From the NCBI GenBank assembly GCA_030844895.1, contig CM061225.1, positions 98,929,188-98,993,187 of the forward strand: a DNA stretch of 64,000 nucleotides. Reading direction: 5' to 3'. Below, piece by piece: positions 33,601 to 42,960 of this stretch. Below the pieces are notes generated by a model. The model made no database searches. It was not told the origin of the DNA and saw nothing but the letters and a program-made list of their open reading frames with translations. The DNA is from Ambrosia x helenae (lineage: Eukaryota; Streptophyta; Magnoliopsida; Asterales; Asteraceae). The position numbers and the translations under genes are program-made. Position 1 is the first letter of the stretch; each line of letters begins with the position of its first letter.

Positions 33601-35957
33601 TAAGTGTTGAGTTTGTGTTCCGCGATTTCTCTTGGAACGCCGATCATGTCAGATGGTTGCCAGGCGAATATGTCTATGTTTTTTACTAAGAGTTGTTTGA
33701 GGTGCACTCTTATGGTGTTGGAGATTTCATGGCCGATGATGACCGTTTGGTCCGGGAATTTGGAGTTGAGGATCCAGTTTTCCGGCTCCAATCGGGTTTG
33801 TGTTTTTTGTGGTTTTGCCACCTCGATTGCGTGGCACTGTTTGTTTCCGCGGATTATTGCGACGCCGGTTCGGGTCGGGAAGCCTACCATTTGGTGCGGG
33901 GTGGAGGCGTTGGCGTTGAACTTTGCCAGGCCTTCCCGCCCTAATAGGACATCGTGGCGAGATGTTGCTGGTAGGACCATGAAGTCACATATTTCTGTGC
34001 GTTCATGGGTACCATCTGTCAAAGTGACCGGGAAGGTGATTATGCTGCGCGGCATGATGACTTCGTCGATAAAGCCTGAGATTGGTGCATTGACTGGAAC
34101 GAGGCGGGCTTTGTCATCCTCGTCCAGTTGTTGAAAACACTGATCGTAGATGATGTCAGTGCTGCTTCCGCCGTCTAGGAACATGGATTGCGTTCGATAA
34201 TGTCCTACGACGCCGGTGACGATTAATGGCGCAGTTGCGGAGGGTCCGCCTCGTACCCGGGGGATGAGGACATCCACCTCCTTCCAGGAGTCATCTGTTT
34301 CTCTCGGGCGCTTTCCTTTGTTCTGGTGTTTTCCCGCGGCGGAGATCATATTACAGTGATGATGCGGGGTATGCCTGATGTAACTTGTTTGTAGATTCCG
34401 GATTTGTTTCTTTCCGGGTTCTTCATGTTTGTCGTCTTGGTTGTTGCGCCCGCCTTTGTTAACGTTTTTGACAAGATGACCGAGCTGGCCCGTCTTTAGT
34501 GCCGCCTCTATTTCTAACTTTAGGCTGTAGCAGTTGTCCGTCAGGTGACCATAATCGTTATGGTATTCACAATATTTGGTGTGGTCAACATTCTTTCTTT
34601 TTCCCAACACCATGGGCTCTTTGAAAGTGACCTGCTCTGTTTTGAGTACTTGTGACGGTGTTTTTGTGAGCGGCGTCCAGTCGGTGTTCTTCTTGGGTTG
34701 GCTTCTGTGGTCCCTTGATTGCTTGTTGGTAATTTTCGGTCGAGCGTCGTTGGCGGGTGAGTATTTACCTTCGTCCGTTGGTCCTGAAATGCGTGACCAG
34801 ACGGATTGCTTGCCTTTGTTCCTGTTAGAGTTGTTTGTTTGGTTGTAGCCGCGCTGCTGTTTGATAGAGCGCTCCGAGGATGCGTATATTTTTGAGGCTT
34901 TGATGACTTCTTCCCAAGAATCTGGGACCCCCGTTTTTCCGGATAGTGTTTTCATCAGATCCTCGCTGCGTACTCCATGAATGAAGCCTGCACGCGTCGG
35001 CTCTTCTCCGCAACCGATCTGCAGTGCCTCCTTGTTGTAGCGCACAATGTAGTCATCTATTGATTCGTTGTCTGTGCGCTGACATAGGAGGATATGGGCC
35101 TTGTCCCGTTTGTGTCGCATGAGATGGGAGAAGTGATCTTTGAACTTCTGGATGAGGTCATCGAAGTCTAGGATGCCTCCTACCGGAAGGTTGTCAAACC
35201 AAACTCTGGCTGCGCCTGTAAGGGTTTGTGCGAACAGGTGACACCAGACTTGTACAGGCCAGAGGACTGTGGTTCCTGCACACTCGAAGTCGTGCAAGTG
35301 GTCAGTGGGGTCTCGCAGGCCATCGTACATGCCGATGCTGCTGGGGAGTTTAGCTTGTTTTTCTATTGGTGCGGTGGCTATTCGTTGACAAAATTTTGAG
35401 CTTAGGGCGAACGACTTAGGCCTATATGGCCTGTTTAAGTCGTCGTCTTCCTTCTTGTGTGATGACGCCGATTGAGTTTTTGTCAGCTTCCGCCTTTTGG
35501 ATTTCGAGGTTGTTGTTGCGTCTGTATCACTGGTTGGCTAGTAGCCGTCAGATTCTGATGCGGAGTCTACTAGGTCCTGGTCGCGTGTGTTCTTACTGCG
35601 ACCTCCACCACGAGATTTTGGATGGGTGGCCTGTTTTTCCTTCCACTTTCGACTGTGTTTGGCGGAAGGGGAGGCCTTGCTTTTAGACTTGTTGGTTTGG
35701 AGTTTGGCCAACATATTTTGGTAGATCTTGGTGTTTTTAAGCTGTTTGCGAAAAAGCCACTCGTCGGGATCCATTGGTGTGGTGGGTGCGTCGGATTTAG
35801 ACGAGTCTGAGCAAGAAACCGCCCGCGGCGGTGTTTCTTCCCTTGTGGTTGCTTGTGGCGTGCCCTTATCTGGAGTTTGGAGCGTTCCCGCTCTGGCGGT
35901 CTGAACGACTGTAGAGGGGGTTGCTCCTTTGGTTCCGACAGGGGTTAGATCAGCCAT
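30619..35957 (-). pseudogene. Tat-lineage gag-protease-RT-RNaseH-integrase polyprotein
   Basis: The frame opens at 35957 (MADLTPVGTKG). Gag core: QTLTGAARVWFDNLP and FKDHFSHLMRHKRDKAH. Knuckle-like: YCEYHNDYGHLTDNC. Protease: FLDGGSSTDIIY near 34180. RT: GWRMCVDYKDLNKACPKD, MPFGLKNAGATYQRL and the catalytic YVDD near 33120. RNaseH follows, then a second RNaseH-like domain (LYTDGASNTDGAGAG near 32245; NNEAEYEALLAG). Integrase: HHCC zinc finger (HEGTCGLHAG...CDSCQ near 31680-31540), then D (AIDYFTKW), D (SDNGTQF) and E (QVERANRS). Two in-frame TAG codons (35540-35538 and about 31467-31465) and one frameshift near 32625 interrupt an otherwise complete polyprotein. YVDD is followed by Pro where Met or Val is usual. 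Confidence 0.92.
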
Positions 35958-36002
35958 TTTGTGAGTTTAAAGGATGTAGGTTTGAAAGTTTTTTGAGTCT
36001 TT

Positions 36003-36023
36003 CAGCCGGTACGGATGGCGCCA
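36003..36023 (-). promoter_or_regulatory. Tat primer-binding site region
   Basis: On the minus strand TTGGCGCCATCCGTACC begins one or two bases inside the LTR. TGGCGCC matches the tRNA-Asp-type PBS start, but the following bases diverge. Confidence 0.5.
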
Positions 36024-36024
36024 A

Positions 36025-36820
36025 TGAAGAAACAACGAGTATAAATAATGGGGTAGGACGGGATAATATATGGAGTAACGCCTCGTGTTCGCTGCAGGGT
36101 ATAATCCTTGGCTCACAACGATGGTTGGTCTATGGTTATATGCACGAGTGATAAGCAAAGAGACACAATAGGCAAGGGTATAAGTGGTTCGATCTCGTAA
36201 GATCTACGTCCAATGGAAAAGATAATCTTTATTGATAAAAGATACAAGTAATTGTACAAGTGGTGAAACAAGTGTATTAGTTCTAATTGGTTGATTCCAC
36301 CCCTGAAGAAAGGAGGTCAAGTCCTCCTTTTATAGGAGATGTATGGGCCTAAGGCCATCGGGCCCATTCTGATCGTTAATGGGCTCGGGTTAGAGGCCCG
36401 GGCCGGCTGCTTTGCAGGCCCCTCTAGTTGGATCCCAATCCTTAGTTAGATAAAGCGATCCAAGTTGAAGAGGGCCGCTTTTGACTGGGCCACGTGTCGC
36501 CTCGTGGTTGGTCGGCTGGGCGGTGCTTTGTCCTCCATACACGTGGCGTGTTGTGGCTGGGTCTGCAGGAGAGTCTCCTTTTCTTCTGATGTCAGGAGAC
36601 GTCAGGCGGCTGACCACTTGTCAGCTGACACCTGACGGGAGGTAGCAAGTTGGGCTCCAAGGGGGATGTTCCCGGGTGTTGCCAACTGATGCTTCTGCGC
36701 AGAATAGCAGCTGCGCCTTTTGGCGCTGTTGTGTCTTCAGATGTGTTATTTTAGGCGGAGGCTTTAAATGGTGGGTAGGGTGCGCCTGAAAGCGCAGGAG
36801 AATAGTACCCTACCCCTTCA
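36025..36820 (-). repeat. 5' LTR of Tat element (full length, 796 bp)
   Basis: TGAAGAAACAAC...CCCCTTCA. It contains TATAAAAGG (minus, 36334-36326), AATAAA (minus, 36233-36228) and two G-boxes (CCACGTGTCG and ACACGTGGCG at about 36490 and 36540). It differs from the 3' LTR by A/G near 36431 and C/T near 36729, plus the 188 bp missing from the other copy. Confidence 0.92.
36326..36334 (-). promoter_or_regulatory. TATA box of Tat 5' LTR
   Basis: TATAAAAGG on the minus strand. It lies in the 188-bp segment deleted from the 3' LTR. Confidence 0.65.
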
Positions 36821-36908
36821 GGTCTCTCGGGTGAGAGCCGAGTATTATATATATTGGAGAATGTTGTGCTTCAATCTCCTTGATTTCTTCTCATTGTTAA
36901 TTCAAATA

Positions 36909-37991
36909 TCTCTATCTATATATATAAAAGAAAACGTATATGCTGACGTGACGTGCAATAGAGGTCTCAACCTCCTCTTGAGAGTGCCACGTGGCTTAAT
37001 AATTGAGGGTTTTTAGTGTTTTTGAATTATTTCCTTTTTTAATTAAAAAAATAAAATAAAACCCTAAATTCTAAATTACTAAAATTAAATTGAGTTATTT
37101 TAGGAAAAAAGAATTTAAAAATAAATTTAAAATTTTCTCTCTCATGTTTCCTCCCATAATTTTTAAACGTTTATATCTTTTATATACGGGATTTTTTAAA
37201 GAAAAAAATTACACCAAATTAACGAGCGTTTTATTATCTTTCCAACGAGTACCATAGTGCTATATAAAAAACGGAGAAAAAATCGACTATTTTTGTGGGG
37301 TTTCGTTTATACGGGAAAAAAACACACAAAGTGTTCATGTTATTCATTAATCATGTTTTTTCTTTTAAACCAGGTTCTTATCTACGATGTTGAAAATCAG
37401 CCTAATCGCCATGTTATCATTGGAATTTTACTAGGTATACTTCATCAAGAGAAGCTAGGAGAAAGAATCGCGCAACACTGCAACACATGGTGTCACCTTA
37501 TAGCAAAGTTATTTTTTTATTTATTTAATTACAAGAGTAATAATTATTACTATTGGTATTAGTATTATTAGAATGGTTATATTTTTCAACCCCGGAACGC
37601 TCCCGGGAAGAATTGATAGTTGCTGACGTGGCGTTCAATGGTGGCATCAACCATCTCTTGATTATGCCACGTGGCATAATGAGATGCAATGGTTACAACT
37701 TTAAACTTAAGTGTTTGTTTAGTTGATTAGGTTAGGAATTATAAGAGCCATTAGAATGTGAGAAATTAGATAGATGTAATGAGTTTTTGAATAGTTGCAG
37801 CTTACATAAGTGATTTTTAGATGATTACTGATTAGGTTTTAGATTAGAGAATATGAGTTATTACTTATTAGAATACTATGAACATGCAATGATTGAGAGA
37901 TTTTGTGGTTAGTCAACTTAAGCCATTTGCAATAGGTTATCACGTAAAATTAGATTTTTCAACCCCGGGACCCTCCCGGGGTAATCAGCTA

Positions 37992-37992
<1 letters not shown>
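36909..37992 (+). mobile_element. Helitron-like element(s)
   Basis: The left edge A/TCTCTATCTATATATATAA is at 36909. The right edge has the hairpin CCCCGGGACCCTCCCGGGG (37965-37981), then CTAG (37989-37992) and T. An internal near-copy of the 3' hairpin (CCCCGGAACGCTCCCGGG at about 37591-37608) is followed by sequence resembling the start (TGCTGACGTGGCG...GCCACGTGGC), so two related units may be fused. No RepHel gene is present. The block ACGAGCGTTTTATTATC...GAGTACCATAGTGCTAT near 37220-37263 also occurs in the foldback at 49.6-50.7 kb. Confidence 0.6.

Positions 37993-38032
<40 letters not shown>
37993..38032. repeat. (TA)n microsatellite
   Basis: A pure TA run between the Helitron edge and the copia LTR remnant. 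Confidence 0.9.
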
Positions 38033-38036
<4 letters not shown>

Positions 38037-38140
38037 CAAAGTGTATTCTCTCTATTTTAGGGAAGAGATAATGATATAAATAATTACACAACATTTATCT
38101 AAAAATACATAAAGAATATTTTGGAGCATATTCTATTACA
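38033..38140 (-). repeat. 3' LTR remnant of copia element
   Basis: The minus strand starts TGTAATAGAATATGC at 38140, directly after a polypurine tract (GACTGCGGGGG). It is truncated at the TA microsatellite. Confidence 0.55.
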
Positions 38141-39500
38141 CCCCCGCAGTCGAAACGAAAGGTAGCCGAATGTTGAGACTGGACCAGAAATTATCAAATA
38201 GAACCCTTGGCAATCCTTTGGTGAAGATATCAGCAATCTGGAAACGAGTGGGCCTATGAAAGATGTGAGTCGTCCCACGTTGAACGTGTTCTCGTACAAA
38301 GTGAAAATGTAGCTCGACTTTTTGGTGTGTTGATGTTGGACTGGATTGCCAAAAAGATATATGGCGCTGGTGTTCCCACAGTAGACTTTGGTTACCGAGC
38401 TGACTGGATGACGAAGCTGAAGAATGAGATTACGAAGCCAACATATTTAAGCTACGACCTTGGCCATTTCCCGAAACTCAGCTTCTACACTGAAACGAGA
38501 GATGGTTGACTGATGTTTAGAAGACCATGAGATGAGGTTTTCACCCATGTAAACACAGTATCCAGAAGTAGATCGGCGAGTGTTCGGGCATCCAACCCAA
38601 TCAGCAACTGTGTATGCCCGAAGAGTGGTAGTGCCAGGGGAGAGAGTCAGTCCAAAAGTGGATGTACCCTGGATGTAACGAACAATGCGTTTCAGAGCAT
38701 TAGAGTGATCAATCTTTGGATAACGCATGTGAATACATATTTGTTGGACTGCATAACCAATGTCTGGCCTTGTAAAAGTGAGATATTGGAGAGGCCAGGT
38801 TAAGATGCAGTACAGAGTGGGGTTGTCGAATGCAGTACCAAAAGAAGAGCTGAGCTTTGGTTTTGTGTCAACAGGTGTGGCGACTAGGTTGCAAGATTGC
38901 ATACCGGCCCGAGCAATGATGTCAAGTGCATATGAATGCTGGGAGATAAACATGTTGTTACCTGTTTAAGATACATTAATGCCCAAAAAATAACTGAGAG
39001 GCCCAAGTTCTTTCATTGCAAATTCTGTCGTTATGCAAGACATAAGGTGAACCCGTAGGTTGTCTGTAGACGTGGTCAATATGGTATCGTCCACGTAGAT
39101 GAGTAGATAAACAGTGGCTGTAACGCCCAGCGTTTTCGAATAATATAATAATAACACTTTATTCATAAAAACGATTCATTAATTCGTTAATAATAACATA
39201 TCGTTACCGCGAACACATTCCTACTCGCTAATAACCATAACTATTTAGTTATATAATGTCGAAAATAATTATCGCTAAACTTGCCAAGTAACAAGGAACA
39301 AGTTAACTCTTAAAAAAAACTTTAACGCGACTACATAAAATTTATCTATAGTCCAAATACTCATTTTGAATTGTTTTATAAACGAATTTCATAAATTATT
39401 ATCCTATTAATTTGACGAGCTAAATCCTAAACGAGACCGAGTCAGTAACTGGCTCGTATACGCAGTTGGCATCCACCTAACCTACTTAGCTAACCCTAAC

Positions 39501-39507
39501 TATATAA
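39501..39507 (+). promoter_or_regulatory. TATA box of solo LTR
   Basis: TATATAA, about 380 bp into the LTR, followed by a C/A-rich leader. Confidence 0.5.
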
Positions 39508-40323
39508 CCCTCATAATATCACCTTCCATCACAAAACCACTGCTCCCTCTCATTACAAACCTCGCAGCCTCTCCCCTTCTTGATGCAGCAGGCGGCTGCC
39601 GCCGCCGACCACCCGAGCTCCGGCTCCGCCAACAACCACCAACACCACAGTCAACCACCACCTGAACCGTTTACCCTCTCATCCCTTCTCTCCCTCACCC
39701 GAACAACATCACCCTTACTCTCATCTCCTTCTCCTCCCTCTCATCTCGTTCTCTCTACCCTTCTTCCTCTAAACAGCAACCGGCCACCACCATGCTTGGT
39801 GGTGGCGGCGTGAGGGTTAAAAGCTCAGAGGGACAAGAGTGATGCTAAGAGTGGTGGTTCAAGGAGCGGCTACAGTAACATTGGGGGTTGTCTCGGAGAA
39901 GCCACAAGATGGGTATGAATCTCGGGGTTAGTCCGATTCAGTTTTGACTTAGGTTGGGTCTGTGATGCGATGGTCACAAGGTCAGATTCAGTCAAGTTTG
40001 GTTTCCGGTCATTTGGTTTTCGATCCATGTTAGTTACGGCAGTAGCAAGGGGTGGTGTTTGGTTCTTGGTTGGGTCCGGTTTCCGGGTCAAACTCGAGTC
40101 AACATGGTTCCGATCTGTGTCCTCGTTGGTCTTCTTGGCTCTGGGTCAGGTGATGGACACGGTGTGGGTGACGCGAAGAGATGCAGACCGTGGCCTAGTA
40201 GTTGGGTTCAAGTGGTATTGATCTGGTTCATGTTCGGTTCCATTCGGATCAAGATGCTCGTTGGGTTTAGGCGTGTTCCTTGTGCTCGGGAAGATTAGGC
40301 CTGTTCTTGTTCGTTTTCTTTGC

Positions 40324-40406
40324 GGTCAAACTGGTCAAGATCTGGTCAAACCTGGTCAACCGTGGTCAAAGCTGGTCAACTCCAGTCAACTGTCGAAGTT
40401 GGTCAA
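40324..40406. repeat. Phased GGTCAA (W-box complement) cluster
   Basis: GGTCAA occurs at 40324, 40333, 40344, 40354, 40364, 40374 and 40401, plus AGTCAA at 40384. Spacing in the main run is 9-11 bp, close to one helical turn. The opposite strand reads TTGACC/TTGACT, the core recognised by plant WRKY factors. Confidence 0.7.
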
Positions 40407-42482
40407 ACTCTAGTTCTATACGAATGCGTATTCGATTCGAGAGTTGTTCGCGGGAAGGTATAACGCGCGCCACGATCTTAGTTTATTTTTATTTTCTTTA
40501 TTTTTTTTTTTGTGTATATTGTATATAAATACTTATTCTAAAAGTGTAAGCGAAACCGAACCGATTGCGACTAAAAACTATTTTATTTTAGTGACTCGAA
40601 GGAACGGAAAAATAACTAACTTATTATACACTTAATGTCGCGAGGATAATTAAATGTTAAACTACATATGTCTACATATGTCTACATATCACTTGTCGAA
40701 ATGTATAGTTTCTCAATATTTTAGCGTTTTAAGTTAAACCATTCGTCGAGTAAAATAACTTAGTTAAATAATGTTGCGTGTTGTGAAATTTGACTAGTGA
40801 TTTTGGGAATAATATAGACAACATGAGTTGTCGGTTTCTTACAAAAATAGAGGAAACTCTGCCCAAATTTTTATAAAATATAAGAAACAAATCGGGCTTT
40901 CATGTTGTAATTACGTGTAAACGAAATTCGTGTTTTTATAAATGATATTCTTAACTCCCAAACTTCACCTCGTTTAAATAGAAATATATGTATATGTTAA
41001 CACCTAGAAACATATATATTATCCAAGATACGAGACGAATTAACATTCGAATCAAGCTACGTAAATATTATTTCTTTAACCAAAATTTGTTGTTGACATA
41101 ACGTCAAGTCGAGACATTGAAAGATATATTAAAGCGTTATTTCAAGTAACTACACATACGTATATATTCTTGTGAAACCAAACCAAGTCCAATCGGTTCG
41201 TCAAGCTAAAAATACTTTAAGACGAGTATTGTTTTCAATACGAGTCTAGGTAGTTGAATAAACTATCTTTATAACTAAGATGCGAAACAAGTTTATTTGC
41301 ATTAGAATTTAAGACGTCCTTATTTGTAATAGGGCACAAGAGTTCAATTAATCCGAGTTCAGACTTGTTGCTACTTGCTAGTATTTTCACAGTGAATTTC
41401 AGGTGAGTTTTACATAGCCCCTTTTCTATCATTCACTATTTTTGGGGTGAAACATGTTACAACATTCTACATGCAATTCAATCATAAAAGTGTCTATGTG
41501 TTTTTCTATGTTGCATTATGTCTTAAACATGACTAGGGTAAGCACAATATTCTAGCATAATCATTAACATTGATCAGCCGACGGTATACAATGATAGATC
41601 TATTGGACTGACAATCCCACCCGGTAGCGTGGGTGATTATTATCGCATAACATATTCGAGTGAACCATGAGCGTATGGGATGTACCACATTATAACAGTC
41701 ACAAGGGTTGATTATGCACTCGATTTACTTCTAGTATATTTTCACATATGGACTAGACTTGCCATGACACTTGAATTGTACAAGTTTTATTTGATTATCA
41801 AAACCTATGTAATTCTCACCAACTTTTGTTGACCCAAAATATTTTCAAACTTAACATGTTTCAGGTTATAGCTTGCTTGAAGATTAGAGTTATTGCTTGA
41901 AGATGCGTAGCTAGTATTTTTCATTTTGATGTACAAATTCTTAGAACAATTGTATGTAATTTATTTAAATCATTTATTGAAACTTATTATTTACCATGAG
42001 CTACTGAACAATCATCAATACGTGACATCCCGATGTTTCCGCCATCGGTTGGGGTGTTACAGTGGCACCCCTGTGGTGGTATGTAAATAGAGAATTATCA
42101 CACTTACTTTTAGTGAACCCAATGGATAGAACAAAATCTGTGAAGCGTTGGTACCAGGCTCATGGGGCCTGCTTCAGACTGTAAAGAGACTTTTTGAAAA
42201 AACATATGTGATCGGGATAATCCCGTTTCTGGAACCCCATAGGTTGATACATGTATACACTTTCTGTGAGGTTACCATGTAAAAAGGAATTTGTCATGTC
42301 CAACTGATGAATGGACCATAACTGTAACAGTATTGATTTCTGGGAGATTAACATGGATCTTTGTATGACACCCTAGGCAAATCCCACATCGGCCGTGGCC
42401 AGGAGAGATCCTTGGTTCATAAGTAATCCAAACCCTCTTAAATCACCAACGCGTTTTGGGCTTAATGCTAGTGGATGAGAGG

Positions 42483-42551
42483 AGAACTCCACAGCTAAGC
42501 GTGCTCAGGTGGGAGTAGTATCAGGATGGGTGACCTCCTGGGAAGTCTCCA
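42483..42551 (+). other. 5S rRNA-like segment, Cassandra LTR 1
   Basis: AGAACTCC...GCTAAGCGTGCTCAGGTGGG followed by GAGTAGTATCAGGATGGGTG and ACCTCCTGGGAAGTC matches the 3' part of plant 5S rRNA, including box A, the intermediate element and box C of the internal Pol III promoter. It is part of the LTR and is not an independent 5S gene. Confidence 0.85.
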
Positions 42552-42891
42552 ACGGGCCGACCAAAAAACAAATCCGTGAGCTCTGGATAGGCAACCCATC
42601 GGGCAAAGCGGACAATATTGGTGGTGAGAGGGGCCGGATGTTACAAATGGTATCAGAACCACTCCTGTGCCGTTCGGGATGATGGGGCAAACCTCATCGA
42701 GGACGATGAGTCCCTAAGGGGGGGGGGGTGATTGTAACAGTACTGATTTCTAGGAGATTAACATGGACCTTTGTATGACACCCTAGGCAAATCCCACATC
42801 GGCTGTGGCCAGGAGAGATCCTTGGTTCATAAGTAATCCAAACCCTCTTAAATCACCAACGCGTTTTGGGCTTAATGCTAGTGGATGAGAG

Positions 42892-42960
42892 GAGAACTCC
42901 ACAGTTAAGCGTGCTCAGGTGGGAGTAGTATCAGGATGGGTGACCTCCTGGGAAGTCTCC
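42892..42960 (+). other. 5S rRNA-like segment, Cassandra LTR 2
   Basis: Same segment as in LTR 1, with GTTAAGCG in box A (closer to canonical 5S than GCTAAGCG in LTR 1). Confidence 0.85.

Larger units (their letters stand above)
11989..36820 (-). mobile_element. Tat-lineage Ty3/gypsy retrotransposon (24.8 kb with insertions)
   Basis: The element lies on the minus strand: 5' LTR at 36025-36820, PBS, gag-protease-RT-RNaseH-second RNaseH-integrase (35957-30619), an antisense gene (13994-30342, plus strand), an 81-bp tandem repeat, a polypurine tract (TTGGGGGACT, minus, at about 12606-12597) and 3' LTR at 11989-12596. The second RNaseH-like domain and the antisense ORF between pol and the 3' LTR are known Tat-group features. 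Without the 13.2 kb inserted array the element would be about 11.65 kb. The LTRs differ by two substitutions over the shared 608 bp plus a 188-bp deletion in the 3' LTR. The flanking bases (GCTAG left, GGTCT right) do not match, so no TSD is seen. Confidence 0.9.
39119..42061 (+). mobile_element. Solo LTR (2943 bp) inserted in copia RT, TSD GTGGC
   Basis: It begins TGTAACGCCCAG and ends GGTTGGGGTGTTACA. GTGGC flanks both sides (39114-39118 and 42062-42066), and the copia RT frame is restored across it. A TATATAA box lies at 39501. The leader has a His/Pro-rich short ORF (39580-39813) with no recognised domain. A run of GGTCAA motifs lies at 40324-40406. Its 3' end resembles the reverse complement of the start of the solo LTR at 47863, so the two belong to related families in opposite orientation. 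Confidence 0.92.

Noticed and set aside
31799..34134. Several plus-strand ORFs of 150-176 residues opposite pol
   Set aside because: They are antisense shadows of the conserved RT/RNaseH reading frame and match no family.
39580..39813. His/Pro/Ser-rich 77-residue ORF in the solo LTR
   Set aside because: It lies in the transcribed LTR leader and shows low complexity; there is no domain or conservation evidence to call a gene.
42483..42960. Two 5S rRNA genes
   Set aside because: They lie inside identical LTRs with PBS, PPT and TSD of a Cassandra TRIM, and the 5' half of the 5S is degenerate; they are LTR-borne promoter segments, not a 5S locus.
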